DNA from: Lepturacanthus savala
Lineage: Eukaryota; Chordata; Actinopteri; Scombriformes; Trichiuridae
Direction of reading: 5' to 3'
Length of the DNA stretch: 64,000 nucleotides
NCBI GenBank assembly: GCA_030544235.1
Contig: CM060467.1
Location: 1,732,001 to 1,796,000 of the forward strand
Shown here piece after piece: positions 44,551 through 55,805 of this stretch. The position numbers and the translations under genes are program-made. The first letter of the stretch is position 1. Every line of letters begins with the position of its first letter. The notes beneath the pieces were generated by a model, which saw only the letters and a program-made list of their open reading frames with translations, did no database searches and was not told the DNA's origin.

Positions 44551-45105
44551 GTGAAAACTAAATATATCGTCTTTATCAGAATTCCAAACAATATAAATGA
44601 AATTAATGATTAATGTTTGCTAATAACCTCTTATACATCACATTTAACAATGGAAGCATTGTTAGTTTTCATGATAAAGTAAAAAATCCAAGGGTTGATA
44701 ATTATACTGTGAGTGATTTTTATTAATTGGAACCAATATGGTTAATTTATGTTGAACTTTATATTATTATCTATATGAGTATTATTAGTGTCTGTGTTAG
44801 ATCCTTGAATGATTTATCTCCAATTTAACCCAAACTGAACCAACCATTTTGATTCTTGTTGATGTTTTTTCAGCATTTTGTGCAATTATCAATTTATATT
44901 TAAGCTGATAAGTTGACTGATAACGTTATAAATGTATAAATCATTGTGTTTTCTTATGTAGAAGCAGCCAGATATCAACTCACTGGTGGATTCAGTGGTT
45001 TTTCCAAAGTAATGATGGAGCTCAGATGAAGTGAGGAGAGGACTTGACTCATTTATTGTGTCCCGTCTAAAGATGGCCGCCCAACTTTGCAGCATTCAGT
45101 CACTG
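44551..45105. other. AT-rich noncoding DNA
   Basis: No recognised feature. Confidence 0.35.
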
Positions 45106-46170
45106 TGTGGTGATAAATCTGCTTCCTGAGACTGTTCTCACCACTGTTTCATCTCATATTGTTGTGTTCACTCCGCTGCTCCCTGCACTTTTCATTCTGC
45201 ATTTGTCACACACACAGAAGGAAAATCCATCCTCACAAAAAAAAAAAAAAAACACGGACATGGCTGCTGACAGAATTGTGAATCTGAAACAGAAAACAGG
45301 AGCGAGCTACAGCCTCCTCCTCTTCTCCTCCTCCTTCTCCTCCTTCCTTCCTTCTGTCGCCGCCATTTCTCTTTTTTCCCATGGAATCCATTTCACATAA
45401 TTAAAGATACTCAAATGAAATGGACCCTCAGGAAAAGTGGCTTTCAGCGAAGGAGGAGGAGGAGGAGGTGGATGAGAGGGCTGGGAGCAGAGAAGGAGGG
45501 GTATTGGTTCTTCAATGAGCACCTCCCTCCTCCTCCTCCTCCTCCTCCTCCTCCTCCTCCTCCTCCTCCTCCTCCTCCTCCATGGCGGCCCACCTTGAAG
45601 GGAAGCAGAGTGGCTCTGGCCCGGATCAATATCATCTCCGTTATTAATATCAAAAGCGCATTACTTTGTTTTGCGTCTGGCATCGGGCCAACGCAGCTCC
45701 AGGGCCTCGTCCCGACCGACGGCCGTTTCCTCCCCCCCACCTCCTCCCACCTCCTCCCACCTCCCCCTTCCTTCTCCGGCCATTTACCGGGACCATAATT
45801 TACTTTGGTGAGTTTTTAGGGTATTGTTTTGTCAGGGCCAATCAGGGCTGAGTAACAAATGATCCCGGCGGAGTGGCGGTGGCCTGGGTGGGTCCCCCCC
45901 ACCACCACCTCCTCCTCCACCTCCTCCTTCTCCTTCCCTTTCCCGCTCTGTAAGTGACACACGTGGCCAAATTCATTTTTGAAAGTTTCACGTCAATTGC
46001 TTTCGTCCTTGACTCCGGGAAAGAAGAACGGAGAGAAAGGAGGAGGAGGAGGAGGAGGGTGAAGAAGAAGAAGAAATAACGACGGGTTGCCAGGGTTAAA
46101 CTGGACAGAATCTACGATCTTATGCCACAAGGTTGAAACCCGCTCTGTGCAGCATTCAAGTGATTTAAAG
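45106..46170. other. Single-copy block with purine/pyrimidine tracts, candidate regulatory DNA
   Basis: Contains A17 near 45237-45252, CTC/TCC runs at 45313-45356, GGA runs at 45452-45468, (CCT)n at 45527-45580 and more CCT/GGA runs near 45725-45770, 45900-45930 and 46035-46070. 45580-45700 and 45780-45880 between them are complex and single-copy. All long frames here are Pro-, Gly- or Arg-rich reflections of these tracts. Confidence 0.4.
45527..45580. repeat. (CCT)n trinucleotide repeat
   Basis: About 18 uninterrupted CCT units. It encodes poly-Pro on the plus strand and poly-Gly on the minus strand in open frames that I do not accept as genes. Confidence 0.95.
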
Positions 46171-47430
46171 TCACTCATTTAAATGGAAGTGACGACATGA
46201 ACAGAACAAACACGTTTTATTTGTTTTATTTCTGGAAACATTGTGTTTAACCTCTAACACTAGACGTCAAAAACACTGAGTTATCCCTTTAAACTTGTCA
46301 TATTTAACTTAGAATCCTTTTAATTACCTTAACATATAAAGACCTAGTCCCATCTGTTACTGCAGAATTCTATTTGCATCTGAAAAACAATGTTTTTTTA
46401 ACAGTAATTCCAGTTTTTATTCAGTTTTCCACTAAGTTTATACAGATTTTCCATTAGAATTCAAATCTGCTCGGCTCTTTTGACTTATTGAGTCTTATTT
46501 TTTTATTTAGTTAAAGGTTTTTCTACTAGGCACCAAAACTTTAAAAAAAATTAAGTTTCCATAGCTGAGAACTCTTAATTATACAAATGACTTCATTTTT
46601 CCTGACTTTTTTGGGTGTCATTAAACGCATCATAGTATAAAAACCTCTTATTTCTGATAAATCAGAAGATTAACTCGATTGTTTAATAAATCAGTGTTTT
46701 TTGTAGTAGTTCTGTGGTTAATCTACATTCTAATTATCTCTCAGAACATTTAGTTCTGAGAGATAATTAGTTCTCATTTCTTAGTTCTCAAGAAATGAGC
46801 TTAGTTCTCATTTCTTTCTGTATAAAAACCCTGATGCTTTTCAAAATAAATAATTATATGCACTTATTTTATTGTAAAGATCTAATGATACAGACACAAA
46901 CTGACCCTGTCTGAGTATCTTTAAGGAATAAATACTAATATTTTACTTGGTACAAATATCACTATATTGTTTTTTCTTCATAAAAATTCACTAAAATCAC
47001 CACAAGATCAGCAGCAGTGAATCTTGGTTTATCAGAGAGAAGATGGAGACGAGTGAAGCTGCAGAAAATGTTGTGTCCACTTCCTGAAACAGCAGCAGTA
47101 ATTTAACATTTACAGAGGTGCTATAATAACATGAAGTTAGCATGAGAGTGGAGATAAAACCACTAAACAGACAAAACTAATGAGATTCTTCAGCATCAAC
47201 AGGTTCAGAGACTTGTTAAATACATGAAAACCAGTGGAATCAATGAAAACTTGTCAGCAATAATGTTAATTTAAGCTATATTTAGATCGACGAATCCATA
47301 TTTCCAGTTGATTTTGTGAGAGTAACTTCAAAGTAATGCATTTTAAATGCAGTAATATAATAATAAATTACTTTGAAATGACAGTAAGAAGTAATAAATA
47401 AGGCATTTCAGTTTTAAACTAACCCGCCCA
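46171..47430. other. AT-rich noncoding DNA with two small hairpins
   Basis: No gene or interspersed family recognised. Two perfect inverted repeats lie side by side at 46732-46768 and 46773-46799 (separate entry). Confidence 0.4.
46732..46799. repeat. Pair of adjacent perfect inverted repeats
   Basis: AATTATCTCTCAGAAC (46732-46747), loop ATTTA, then its exact complement (46753-46768). After four bases, CTCATTTCTT (46773-46782), a 7-base loop, and its exact complement (46790-46799). The word 'ttagttct' recurs four times across the region. Could form two hairpins in single-stranded DNA or RNA. Confidence 0.8.
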
Positions 47431-47814
47431 GTTTAAACCCGACTCTCTCACCAGGGATGAGGTAACAACACCAAGCAGCCTCCCTGCAGCCAGAATTAGA
47501 CATGACGGTATCTGTAATTGGCCCCATTGAATTAAAGGGTGGAGCTCGCAGTGAGAAACAAAAAATATTGACCACTTAAAGGAAGCGAGTGGTGGAGGTG
47601 GTGGTGGTGGAGGGGGTGGGGAATTGATTTTCAAGACGACGGCGAGTGTTTACCTCATGCCGCCGAGGGAGCGAAACGCCTGCACGCTGTCAGGCACCGA
47701 AGCAGCAAAAACAGAGGAGGAAACGGTGGTTTTCTCTCTGAAACGCTGATTCTCTTCATATCTGATGAGGAAAAAAAACACCAAACAACTCAGAGGATGA
47801 AGATTTTTAAATTT
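47431..47814. other. Single-copy noncoding block
   Basis: 47430-47720 is GC-balanced and complex, with a GGT/GGA run at 47588-47616. It is not repeated in the window. No gene recognised. Confidence 0.35.
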
Positions 47815-48030
47815 CTAGTTTTGGCAAAAAATGCTTCTATAACATAGTGTTTCTATATGGCAACAATTACCAAAAGCTGTGATATAAAATCTGTTTTTAC
47901 AGTTAGGTATGAAAAGGGGGCTTTTATTTTGAAGGACATACAATTCATGAGGTCACATGACCAGGATATCCCTATTGCTGATGGACATTTGACACCTGAG
48001 CATCATTGTCTCTGTTTTTTATTCAGAATT
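47815..48030 (-). repeat. Family D interspersed repeat, second copy
   Basis: Reverse complement of 9690-9910: 'atggcaacaatta', 'agctgtgatata', 'aaagggggcttttattttga', 'aggacatacaatt' and 'tcacatgaccaggatatcc'. Confidence 0.65.
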
Positions 48031-49140
48031 TGAGAATATTTTCACTAAAAAGAAAAAAATTGAACTTGAATTTAATTCAATTTTCATTTATTTTTTAATA
48101 GGCTGAAATAGAGTTGCGAATGCAAATATAGCAAATTTCTAATCCATACAACCTAATGGATCCTATTGTTTTACATAGCATGAAACTATCCTCATATTTC
48201 TTACATATAGCCATTATTTAGGCCATTTGAAGTCATAAAAATATACTATGTCTAAGTAAAATTCCATGCAGTTAATTAATTAGAAGCAGAATATGTTGAT
48301 TTATGCTCAATCTAAACAGTAACACAAGATGGAGCTGATGATATCATGAAGTGGTATGAGGCGTCATTGGAGCTGTTGTTTTTGCCCAGTGGCAATTTAA
48401 ATAACTCGCAGTATATTGTATATTAATGGTCACTTATCATCAATATTCTTAGCTCATGTACAACTTATTATTTATTTATTCTGCATTTGTTTGCTTGTTT
48501 TCCTCCTCTTCATCTCCAGCCTCTGTCTCTTATATTGTCTCTTATACACAGTCAAAGACACAACGCTGCTCTAATTATGAAGCACATATACGTCATTTTG
48601 ACGCCAAACTCACCTCACAACAACTTATTTACAGCGTCTAACAGAAATATCTTTGCAGTTTTCCTAAAAACCTAAAAACAAGAGACGGGAGATTAAAAGA
48701 TTAAAACAAAAGACACAAACACAATCCTTGATTCCACCAACTCAACATGTTTGTTCTGGACACGTCATGAATAGAAACTCACACCGAGGAGCGTCACATA
48801 CAGTAAAAACACAGAAATGACTATAAAGGTGTTTTTCTGTGAGGACCAACCCATATAAACAGCAGGAGAAGCAGCATCACTGCTGCACCTTCTGTCTCCC
48901 ACATGTGTACCTGTCCCTCTAATGACGACTCAGGAGTCTTCTTTGTCTTTTGCCCCATTGTTCATCACATTTGTGGGACATATTAGATGCTGAAATACTC
49001 ACTTCTTACATTCAGTCACACAGAAACGCTGATAAGACGCCTCAGCCTGACAAAAATGGACAAATATTTCCACTTCTCTCATGTTTTCATGGAAATTATC
49101 TTTTTTATTTCAGCTTTTTATGGAACTTTACTGTTTTGAC
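48031..49140. other. AT-rich noncoding DNA
   Basis: No recognised gene or family. 48480-48640 is somewhat more complex but shows no coding signature. Confidence 0.35.
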
Positions 49141-49142
49141 AT

Positions 49143-49990
49143 TTAGAGCTGCAACGATTAATCGGTTAATAACAACTATTCTGATAATTGATTAATTGAT
49201 TTGAGTCATTTTTAAGAAGTAAATGTCTAAATTCTCTGGTTCCAGCTTCTCTTCTCTGATTATTTCCTGGTTTCTTTAGTCTCTATAATAATAAACTGAT
49301 GATCTTTGGGTTGTGGACAAAAAAAAGACATTTTAGGTTGAATCTTCAGCTTTGGAAACACTGATCAACATTTTACACCATTTAATGAACCAAACAACTA
49401 ATTAAGCAAAGATTAGTTGATTAATTGATTAGTCGACAACTATTTTGACAATCAAATAATCAATTTGCGTCATTTTTCAGAATAAAATGTCTAAATTCTC
49501 TGGTTCCAGCTTCTCTTCTCTGATTATTTCCTGGTTTCTTTATTCTCTATAATAATAAACTGATGATCTTTGGGTTGTGGACAAAAAAAAGACATTTAAG
49601 GCTAAATCTTCATCTTTGGGAAACTGATTGACATTTTACACCATTTTCTGAACCAATTAAGTAATTAGAACTGCAGCAATTCATTGATTAATCAATTAGT
49701 TGCCAACTACTTTGATAATTGATTAATTCATTTAAAAATGTGAAACAGTGATCAACATTTTACACCATTTTATGAACCAAGTAACTTATTAGAGCTGTGA
49801 TGATTTGTCGATTAAGAAAATGGTTCCAGCTTCTCTTCTCTGATTATTTCCTGGTTTCTTTATTCTTCTATAATAATAAACTGATGATCTTTGGGTTGTG
49901 GACTGTTGTTCTGGACAAAAAAAGACATTTTTGGTTGATTCTGCAGCTAAATTAATTAAAATAGTTGTCAGTTGCAGCCTTAGTGAGATT
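49143..49990 (+). repeat. Family M cluster, three forward copies
   Basis: The first copy begins with a complete-looking terminus TAGAGCTGCAACGATTAATC (49143) and has the full core to about 49410. The second runs about 49430-49660 and the third about 49790-49990. All keep 'aataataaactgatgatct' and 'ttgtggacaaaaaaa'. This is the best place to define the family consensus. Confidence 0.85.
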
Positions 49991-50734
49991 AAAACTAAAT
50001 TGCAAAAACTAAATCTCAGACTGCACTTCAATGGTGTGTATGTACCCGACTGATTTAATTGCATGTTCCTTTAGAGGCATTTGCATGGGTGCTACTACAG
50101 ATTAGTCCATTCCTGCCCTTCCACTTCATTGAATAAGTGTGAGCGTTGGTGAATGTGGTCCATTGTCTCACATCTGCTGAATAGTGACATCTCCTCCCAA
50201 CCATTTGGCCTCTGACAGTACGTGCTTGCAGCTTGCTTATCGCTCCATATTGATGTTGCTCACCAGGAGGTTGCTTCGGGGTGCCGCTGCACAGGGCGCT
50301 AATTTATGCTCCTTTCGGGGCGCCCAACACCAGGCATTCCAAACATTGCAGTATGGGCAAACACTCAGGTGCACTTCCTCCCTCCACAACCAAAGTGCAA
50401 ATGAGAATCAATGGAATTAAAGTGAGACGTGAGCTCGGCTACAAAGAATAAACAAGCCACCCAGGTCGGGGTGAGATGGCCGCAGGCTATCCAGCGTCGC
50501 AGGGTAAATGGTGAAGAGCTGTGGATGTTAGAGCTAACACAAGAAAAACAGAGTAAGCCGTTTTTTTTCTCTGCACAACGGACCCATCGGGGATCCAGAA
50601 ATACTTTTGAAGCGATTAAAATGTTTGCTATCAGGCGGATTTAGAGATGGTTTGTTGGCTGGGAGACATTCACCATCCCAGACAAACACAGGCAGTACTT
50701 TAAGATATAGTCTGTACAAAAAAGTGTTTTCCTC
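49991..50734. other. Single-copy GC-balanced block, candidate regulatory DNA
   Basis: 50050-50420 and 50440-50700 are complex and not repeated in the window. Frames of 78 and 71 codons have no domain and no convincing splice sites. Candidate conserved element. Confidence 0.4.
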
Positions 50735-51843
50735 CTTCCTGATTGCTTATTTTGTGCATGTTTGTCAGATATAAATGTTTCAGATCATCAAAGAAATGAA
50801 CTCATCAAAGTGAACGTGAAGGTTTTTATTATTAAGGGAGAAAAAACAACCAAACCTGCATAGTCCTGTGTGGATATCTCTCCCCCCCCCCATTAAAACT
50901 CACCTGAGTTTGATTTCTCTAGCCACACCCAGGCCTGATTACTGCCACGTCTGTTCTCAATCATGAGATCACTTAAACAGGACCTTCCTGACAAAGTGAA
51001 ATCCTCAGAAGGTGGACATTGTGCTGAGATCTAAAGAAATTCAGGAACTAATGAGAAAGAAAGTGATTTAGATATGGAAACGGTTCTGAAGCCATTTCTA
51101 AAGCTTTGGGACTCCAGATCCCAGGAGCAGCCGGCCAACCAGAATTACCTCAAGAGCAGCGACAACTCGTCCAAGAGTCACAAAAGACGCCACAACAACA
51201 TCCAAAGAACTGCAGGCCTCACTTTCCTCAGTTAAGGTCAGTGTTTATGACTCCACCATAAGAAGGAAATGTTCCAAGACTAAAACCACTGCTGAGCCAA
51301 AAGAACATTAAGGCTTGTCTCAATTTTGCCATAAAACATCTTGATCATTGCCAAGACCTTTGGAGGAACACAAAAGTTAAACCTTTTGGAATGTGTGTTC
51401 CATTCCATCTGGTGAAAAGGTAACACTGCATTTTAGGAAAGAAGCTTGTACCAACAGCAAAATATGGGTCTGTTTTACTGCTTCGGGACCTGGGAGACTT
51501 GCTGTGATAAATGGAACCATGAAATCTGCTGCCAACAGATCCTTCAGGACAATGTCCAACCGCATGTTTGTGACCCCCAGCTTGGGTTCTGCAGCGGGAC
51601 AATGATCCAAAACACACCAACCATCCACCTCTGAACGGATGAAGAGAAACAAAATGGAGCAGCCGAGTCAAAGTCCTGCCCTGAATCCTGTTGAGATGCT
51701 GTGACATCACCTTAAAAAGGTGATTCATTAAACCTCCAATGTGGCTGCATTTCAACAATTCTGCAAAGGTGAGTGATTCATTACTCAACTTATTGCAAAC
51801 ACTTGCAGTTGTTGCTGCTAAGGGCCCAAACAATTGCCCAGAG
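50735..51843 (+). mobile_element. Degenerate Tc1-like DNA transposon, right end lost
   Basis: Left subterminal sequence 'atgtttcagatcatcaaaga' and 'ggtttttattattaagggag', then 'gatttctctagccacaccca' and 'ggcctgattactgccacg', typical of a very common fish Tc1-like family. The transposase region follows. The element stops at 'gttgctgctaagggcccaaa', where the family A repeat begins, so the right terminal inverted repeat is missing. Confidence 0.85.
51021..51830 (+). pseudogene. Tc1-like transposase (inactive)
   Basis: Frame-by-frame translation shows RSKEIQ at the start (the expected start codon is GTG here), then an 'aactgcaggcctcactt' linker-type region. Further on are 'aaacatcttgatcattgcca', LLQDNVQPHV-like and QRDNDPKHT-type segments in shifted frames, and NPVEML followed directly by a stop. 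The second catalytic Asp lies in the DNDPKHT segment and the Glu in NPVEML. Multiple frameshifts, deletions (for example around 51080-51130) and stops destroy the frame. The 208-codon frame on the opposite strand is a shadow. Confidence 0.85.
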
Positions 51844-52655
51844 GTCTGATGTGGATTATGTTGCTGTAGGATGAACTCCTGACTAACTAGGTCTAGACCA
51901 GGGGTTGGCAATCCTGGTCCTGGAGGGCCGGTGTGGGTGCAGGATTTTGTTCCAACCAAGAAGTTACACACCTGATTCTACTAATGAAGGCCTTGGCAAT
52001 GGTTCTAGAGGTTGATTAGTAGAATCAGGCGTGTTGCGTCTTGGTTGGAACAAAATCCTGCACCCACACCGGCCCTCCAGGACCAGGATTGCCCACCCCT
52101 GGTCTAGATCATGGGGTTCTGCTTAGCTCTAGAGCTCTAGTCCTAGAAAAGACCCAGACATCAGGCTTCATCCATGCTGATATACAGACGGGGGTTAATT
52201 AACCAGAGAAACTTGGTTTATTTAAGTCCATTACTGCAGAAAAGCTGGATGTCTAAGTTGTTAACTATTGATTCCTGTAAATTGATCTTTTTTGGGTCGT
52301 TGGGTCGTTAACTGATTATTTTTCTACCATTTAAATGTCTCATATTCTTCACTTTCCTGTGTTTTATTGTGAATTTTTCATCTCTAACCAGATTTGAAGC
52401 AGCAAAGATCATCTCAGTATAGTTTTCCACTTCTTTTCTCCAGCTTCTTCCTCCTCCTCTTTAAATGGCTGTTGGTGGAAACTGTATAGTAGTGACATCA
52501 CAACTTCACATAAGTCATGACTGCTTCTTTTAAGGCTCAGTTTCTGAATACAGGCTGTGTATGTTTCTCTGTGGATTGAGTGTTTTTTAAACATGGGACA
52601 GTATTAATACACTCTCTGCTGTCATATATACAGTAAATATATAATAAATCTTGAA
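51844..52655 (+). repeat. Family A interspersed repeat, copy 3, interrupted
   Basis: Matches 14590-15165 and the reverse of 23590-24150 on both sides of a 203-bp insertion at 51899-52101. It keeps the middle section (52430-52560: 'tccagcttcttcctcctcct', 'agtgacatcacaacttcac') that copy 1 lacks. Ends near 'ctgctgtcatatatacagta'. Confidence 0.75.
51899..52101. mobile_element. 203-bp hAT-type foldback MITE with 8-bp target duplication
   Basis: Starts CAGGGGTTGGCAATCCTGG and ends CCAGGATTGCCCACCCCTG. The two halves are complementary over about 90 bp, leaving only a short middle. Flanked by GTCTAGAC (51891-51898) and GTCTAGAT (52102-52109), an 8-bp target duplication with one mismatch, as hAT transposases make. 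The uninterrupted site GTCTAGAT is present in copy 1 of family A at 14708-14715. No coding capacity. Confidence 0.92.
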
Positions 52656-53250
52656 GGTTTCATTGGAATTAAACTGATTAAAGTTCAATAACAATGTAAA
52701 AACTTGCGTTCTAAAGCTTTTGAAGTCTCTTGTTGCTAAATATTTAAATTTGTCTGATCAATCTAAAACATTTTAGTGTGACAAACAGGCAAAGTAGTTT
52801 TAAAACACACATCAAGCCACAGGTTTATTTTTTTTGTATGGAATGCAGCGTTTGTGTAGCGAGGTGTTGGAGGGAGGTGAGAGCGGCAGGTGGAGCAGAC
52901 GGCAGGTGGTCGCTGCCACGCCATGTTCTACTGTTTGACATGAGAGTAACGTGTCAATCAATGGCTTCCTCCTCTCTTCTCCTATGGGGCCTTGTGCTAT
53001 TGATTTCAGAGTGTGTTAGAGTGCCAGGGGGCGTCTACAACCACGCACAAGATTCACACCGCTGAAAAAAGATTCCAGTATAAACCGAAAGATCTTTATT
53101 TCCCTAGAAAAACCAAATGAATAAATTAACGGTGCAGTTACAGACTGTAACACTACAATAAAAATTGTTCTTTTACTCCAGGAATTTTAATTGATCCCAC
53201 GCTTTCATATCCTTCCTACAAGAGTTTTGCTACTTCTACAGTTACACTTC
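52656..53250. other. Noncoding DNA, partly single-copy
   Basis: 52840-53060 is GC-balanced and complex with a 95-codon frame but no recognisable domain. The rest is AT-rich. Confidence 0.35.
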
Positions 53251-53251
53251 A

Positions 53252-53600
53252 TAATTAGTTGATTAATTGATTAGTTTCCAACTATTACATTAATCGATTT
53301 AAGAAAATAATGTCCAAATTCTCTGGTTCCAGCTTCTCTTCTCTGATTATTTCCTGGTTTCTTTAGTCTCTATAATAATAAACTGATGACTGAAACTTCA
53401 CAGGATCTAGAACGGAACCTTGAGGAACCCCACATTTGATTTGAAATCCAACTATTTTAATAATTGATTATGGATTAGAGTCATTTTTTAAGAAGAAAAC
53501 GTCCAAATTCTCTGGTTCCAGCTTATCTTCTCTGATTATTTCCTGTTTCTTTGGGTTGTGGATAAAAAAGACATTTTAGGTTGAATCCTAAGAAACGGTG
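53252..53600 (+). repeat. Family M copies joined by a reverse transcriptase fragment
   Basis: About 53252-53392 and 53447-53595 are forward family M pieces ('agcttctcttctctgattat', 'agaagaaaacgtccaaattc'). Between them, 53402-53434 is the reverse of the 33-bp GVPQGS-coding fragment at 41951-41983, with the same M junctions. Confidence 0.8.
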
Positions 53601-54169
53601 GAATAGATGAACAGTGTAGTTACAGACCGTTACAATGCAATAAAAGATGTTCATAGACCTTATAAAACTCCATTAACTCACACACGTCTATCAGAAAAAT
53701 ACCCAATGATATCCTAAGAGTCTAATTGATCCCATGCTTTCATATCCTTCCTACAAGGGTTTTGCTTACTACTTCATAGCATTAAATTACTTGGTTATCC
53801 GCTCAAGTCTATTATTTAATTTATGTGTGGCCCTTTGAGTGAGTGCAGGGCTCTAAAACAATCTTTAAATATGACGGCACTTTCAAATAGTTCACGGCTC
53901 CACCGTTTCTCATTAACCCTCTGAGGACAAATCATTAACAACTCATTAAATCATATCTCCTTCCGTATCAGTAAGCCACCGATTCTGCCAACAAATGGGC
54001 ACGGCGATAAATCCCATCAGACGCCTTCAAATCATATCAGAGATATCGAATAGTAGCCTCTTAAAATAGGAACAAAACCCAATAGATGAGTTGAACCCAG
54101 CCGCATGCACAGAGGTTTTGAATGGCAGGAGGGAAAAGGAATGAATAGCATGGCTTCGCCATTAAATAG
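53601..54169. other. Single-copy noncoding DNA
   Basis: The stretch 'gatcccatgctttcatatcc' at 53730 repeats 'gatcccacgctttcatatcc' at 53195. The preceding 'acagttacagac' and 'cactacaataaa' words also recur at 53615-53650, so about 100 bp are duplicated about 540 bp apart around the family M cluster. The rest is AT-rich and single-copy. Confidence 0.45.
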
Positions 54170-54590
54170 GACAGTTTTAAGCTACTAAGAGGCCACTTTA
54201 GCACACATTTTGCTCCTCGAGGGCCCTTTAATATGCTTTTTAGCTTCTAGAAAGAACTTTAGCTTGCTTTTTAGCTCCAAGTCACAGGTTTTGGCTTCTA
54301 GAGGGAACTTAAACATGCATTTTAGCTGCCAATAGGACACTTTAGTACACATTTTGGCTCCTGGAGGGCACTTTAACGTGCCTTTTAGCCTCTAGAAGAC
54401 ACTTTAGCTTGCTTTTTAGCTCCAAAGAGGGCAGTTCCACACATATATTGGCTCCTAGAAGCTACTTTAGCATGCGTTTTGTCCCCTGGAGGGAACTTTA
54501 ACATGCTAGAGGACACTTTAGTACATGTTTTGGCTCCTCAAGGGCCCTTTAACATGCTTTTTAGCTTCTTTTAGCTCCAAAGAGGGCACA
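54170..54590 (+). repeat. Degenerate 30-40-bp minisatellite
   Basis: About 14 diverged units built from 'cactttagcacacatttt', 'ggctcctagagggc' and 'actttaacatgctttttagc'. The order alternates ('acacattttggctcct' versus 'gctttttagctcc'), suggesting a two-unit period. No coding content. Confidence 0.75.
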
Positions 54591-55673
54591 ACAACCCCCC
54601 ACCCCCGCACGCCACTGGTTGAACCTGAACCAGTACCTGCTCCTGCTTCAGTTCTTTTTAAATAGGTGACTTAAAAAGAAGAAATTGCTGCGGTGGCGTT
54701 AATAATTCGATATTTAAATGCGACCTCTTCGTGTTTCACCTTGTTGTAGGAACTGACGGCGCCTTTATTGTCCCCGGAATCCAAGGACCGCTCCTCTCTT
54801 TCAAGGTGTCACTTTCATGGCCAGGAAATCTTTGATTGTGCACAAAAGGCTTTCACCAACAATGGCTTGGCACGGGATGGTACGACGCCGCGTATGATCT
54901 CCCCGTTTGAATCAGCCACGTGTTGTTGTCTGAAGGCTAATTAGCATAGCGCGGACGCCGTAATCACGCCGTTATCGGAATCTAACGAGAACCGGAGTGA
55001 GGTCGCCTATTGTTATGCAGTGGCCGGGCTTCTTCTCTTTTTACTTTTATCTCTCCGAGTCTTTTACTTTTTTTTTTTTCTCTTTCTACTTCCACCCTCC
55101 CTGTCTCTCCGCTCGGTGGGGGGAAGATGTATGCCGGTGCCCAGGTGGAGAGGAGGAGGAGGAGGAGGGAAATCAATAGCGAGGCTGTTTGAAGTTTTCT
55201 GAAAGACTTCCCAGGGAAGACGCTCTTGTCAGGGTGATAGATAAAGCTTGCGCCTCAGTCAGCGGCCAGAGGAGAGGAGAGCGCCTCACCTTTTTTAAGT
55301 GGGGCCCTAATAATAAAACAGCATGAATAAAACATCCTGGCTGAACCACGCGCTGCATTAGCGCTGCCGTCCCGTTATAAATGATACCGGTGGTCCTGGC
55401 GCCATTTGGGTAAAAGCCCACAGCACAGCTTTAAAAGAGGGCTGTGCACGCAGGAGGAAGGGAGATAGATTGATATGTGTGTTCCACCACTTATTTATTT
55501 ATATATTACAGGGGGCTCCAGGAAGAATGAGGGAGAATTAGTAAGTTTTAGTGTTTGCAGGATGAGTTATGGCTTCATCGGTTGTGGATGGTCCGTGTGA
55601 TCGGGTCATTTGGTGCTGTTCTTCCTCCCCAGTGACCTAAAAAATAAAAGATCATCAAAGTGTGTTTCAAGGT
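54591..55673. other. Single-copy GC-balanced block, candidate regulatory DNA
   Basis: 54640-55010 and 55180-55440 are complex and not repeated in the window. A T-rich/GGA-rich stretch at 55060-55170 produces several low-complexity frames. 82-codon minus frame without domain. Good candidate for conserved noncoding elements. Confidence 0.4.
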
Positions 55674-55805
55674 AGGTCTGGGCAATGAAACAATATCAGT
55701 ATATATCAATATCTGCATCATCAATACAATAAATAGTTCATTGTAATATCCATAGTCTCAGAGAAACCAATGCTGCTGCTTCATTGGTTCATAAACGTCA
55801 TATTT
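55674..55805 (+). repeat. Family E interspersed repeat
   Basis: 'tctgggcaatgaaacaatat', 'cagtatatatcaatatctgc', 'atcatcaatacaataaatag' and 'aaccaatgctgctgct' match 24682-24790 and in part 44045-44110. Confidence 0.6.

Noticed and set aside
51345..51971. 208-codon minus-strand frame
   Set aside because: Shadow of the degenerate Tc1 transposase on the plus strand; it also runs into the hAT foldback element.
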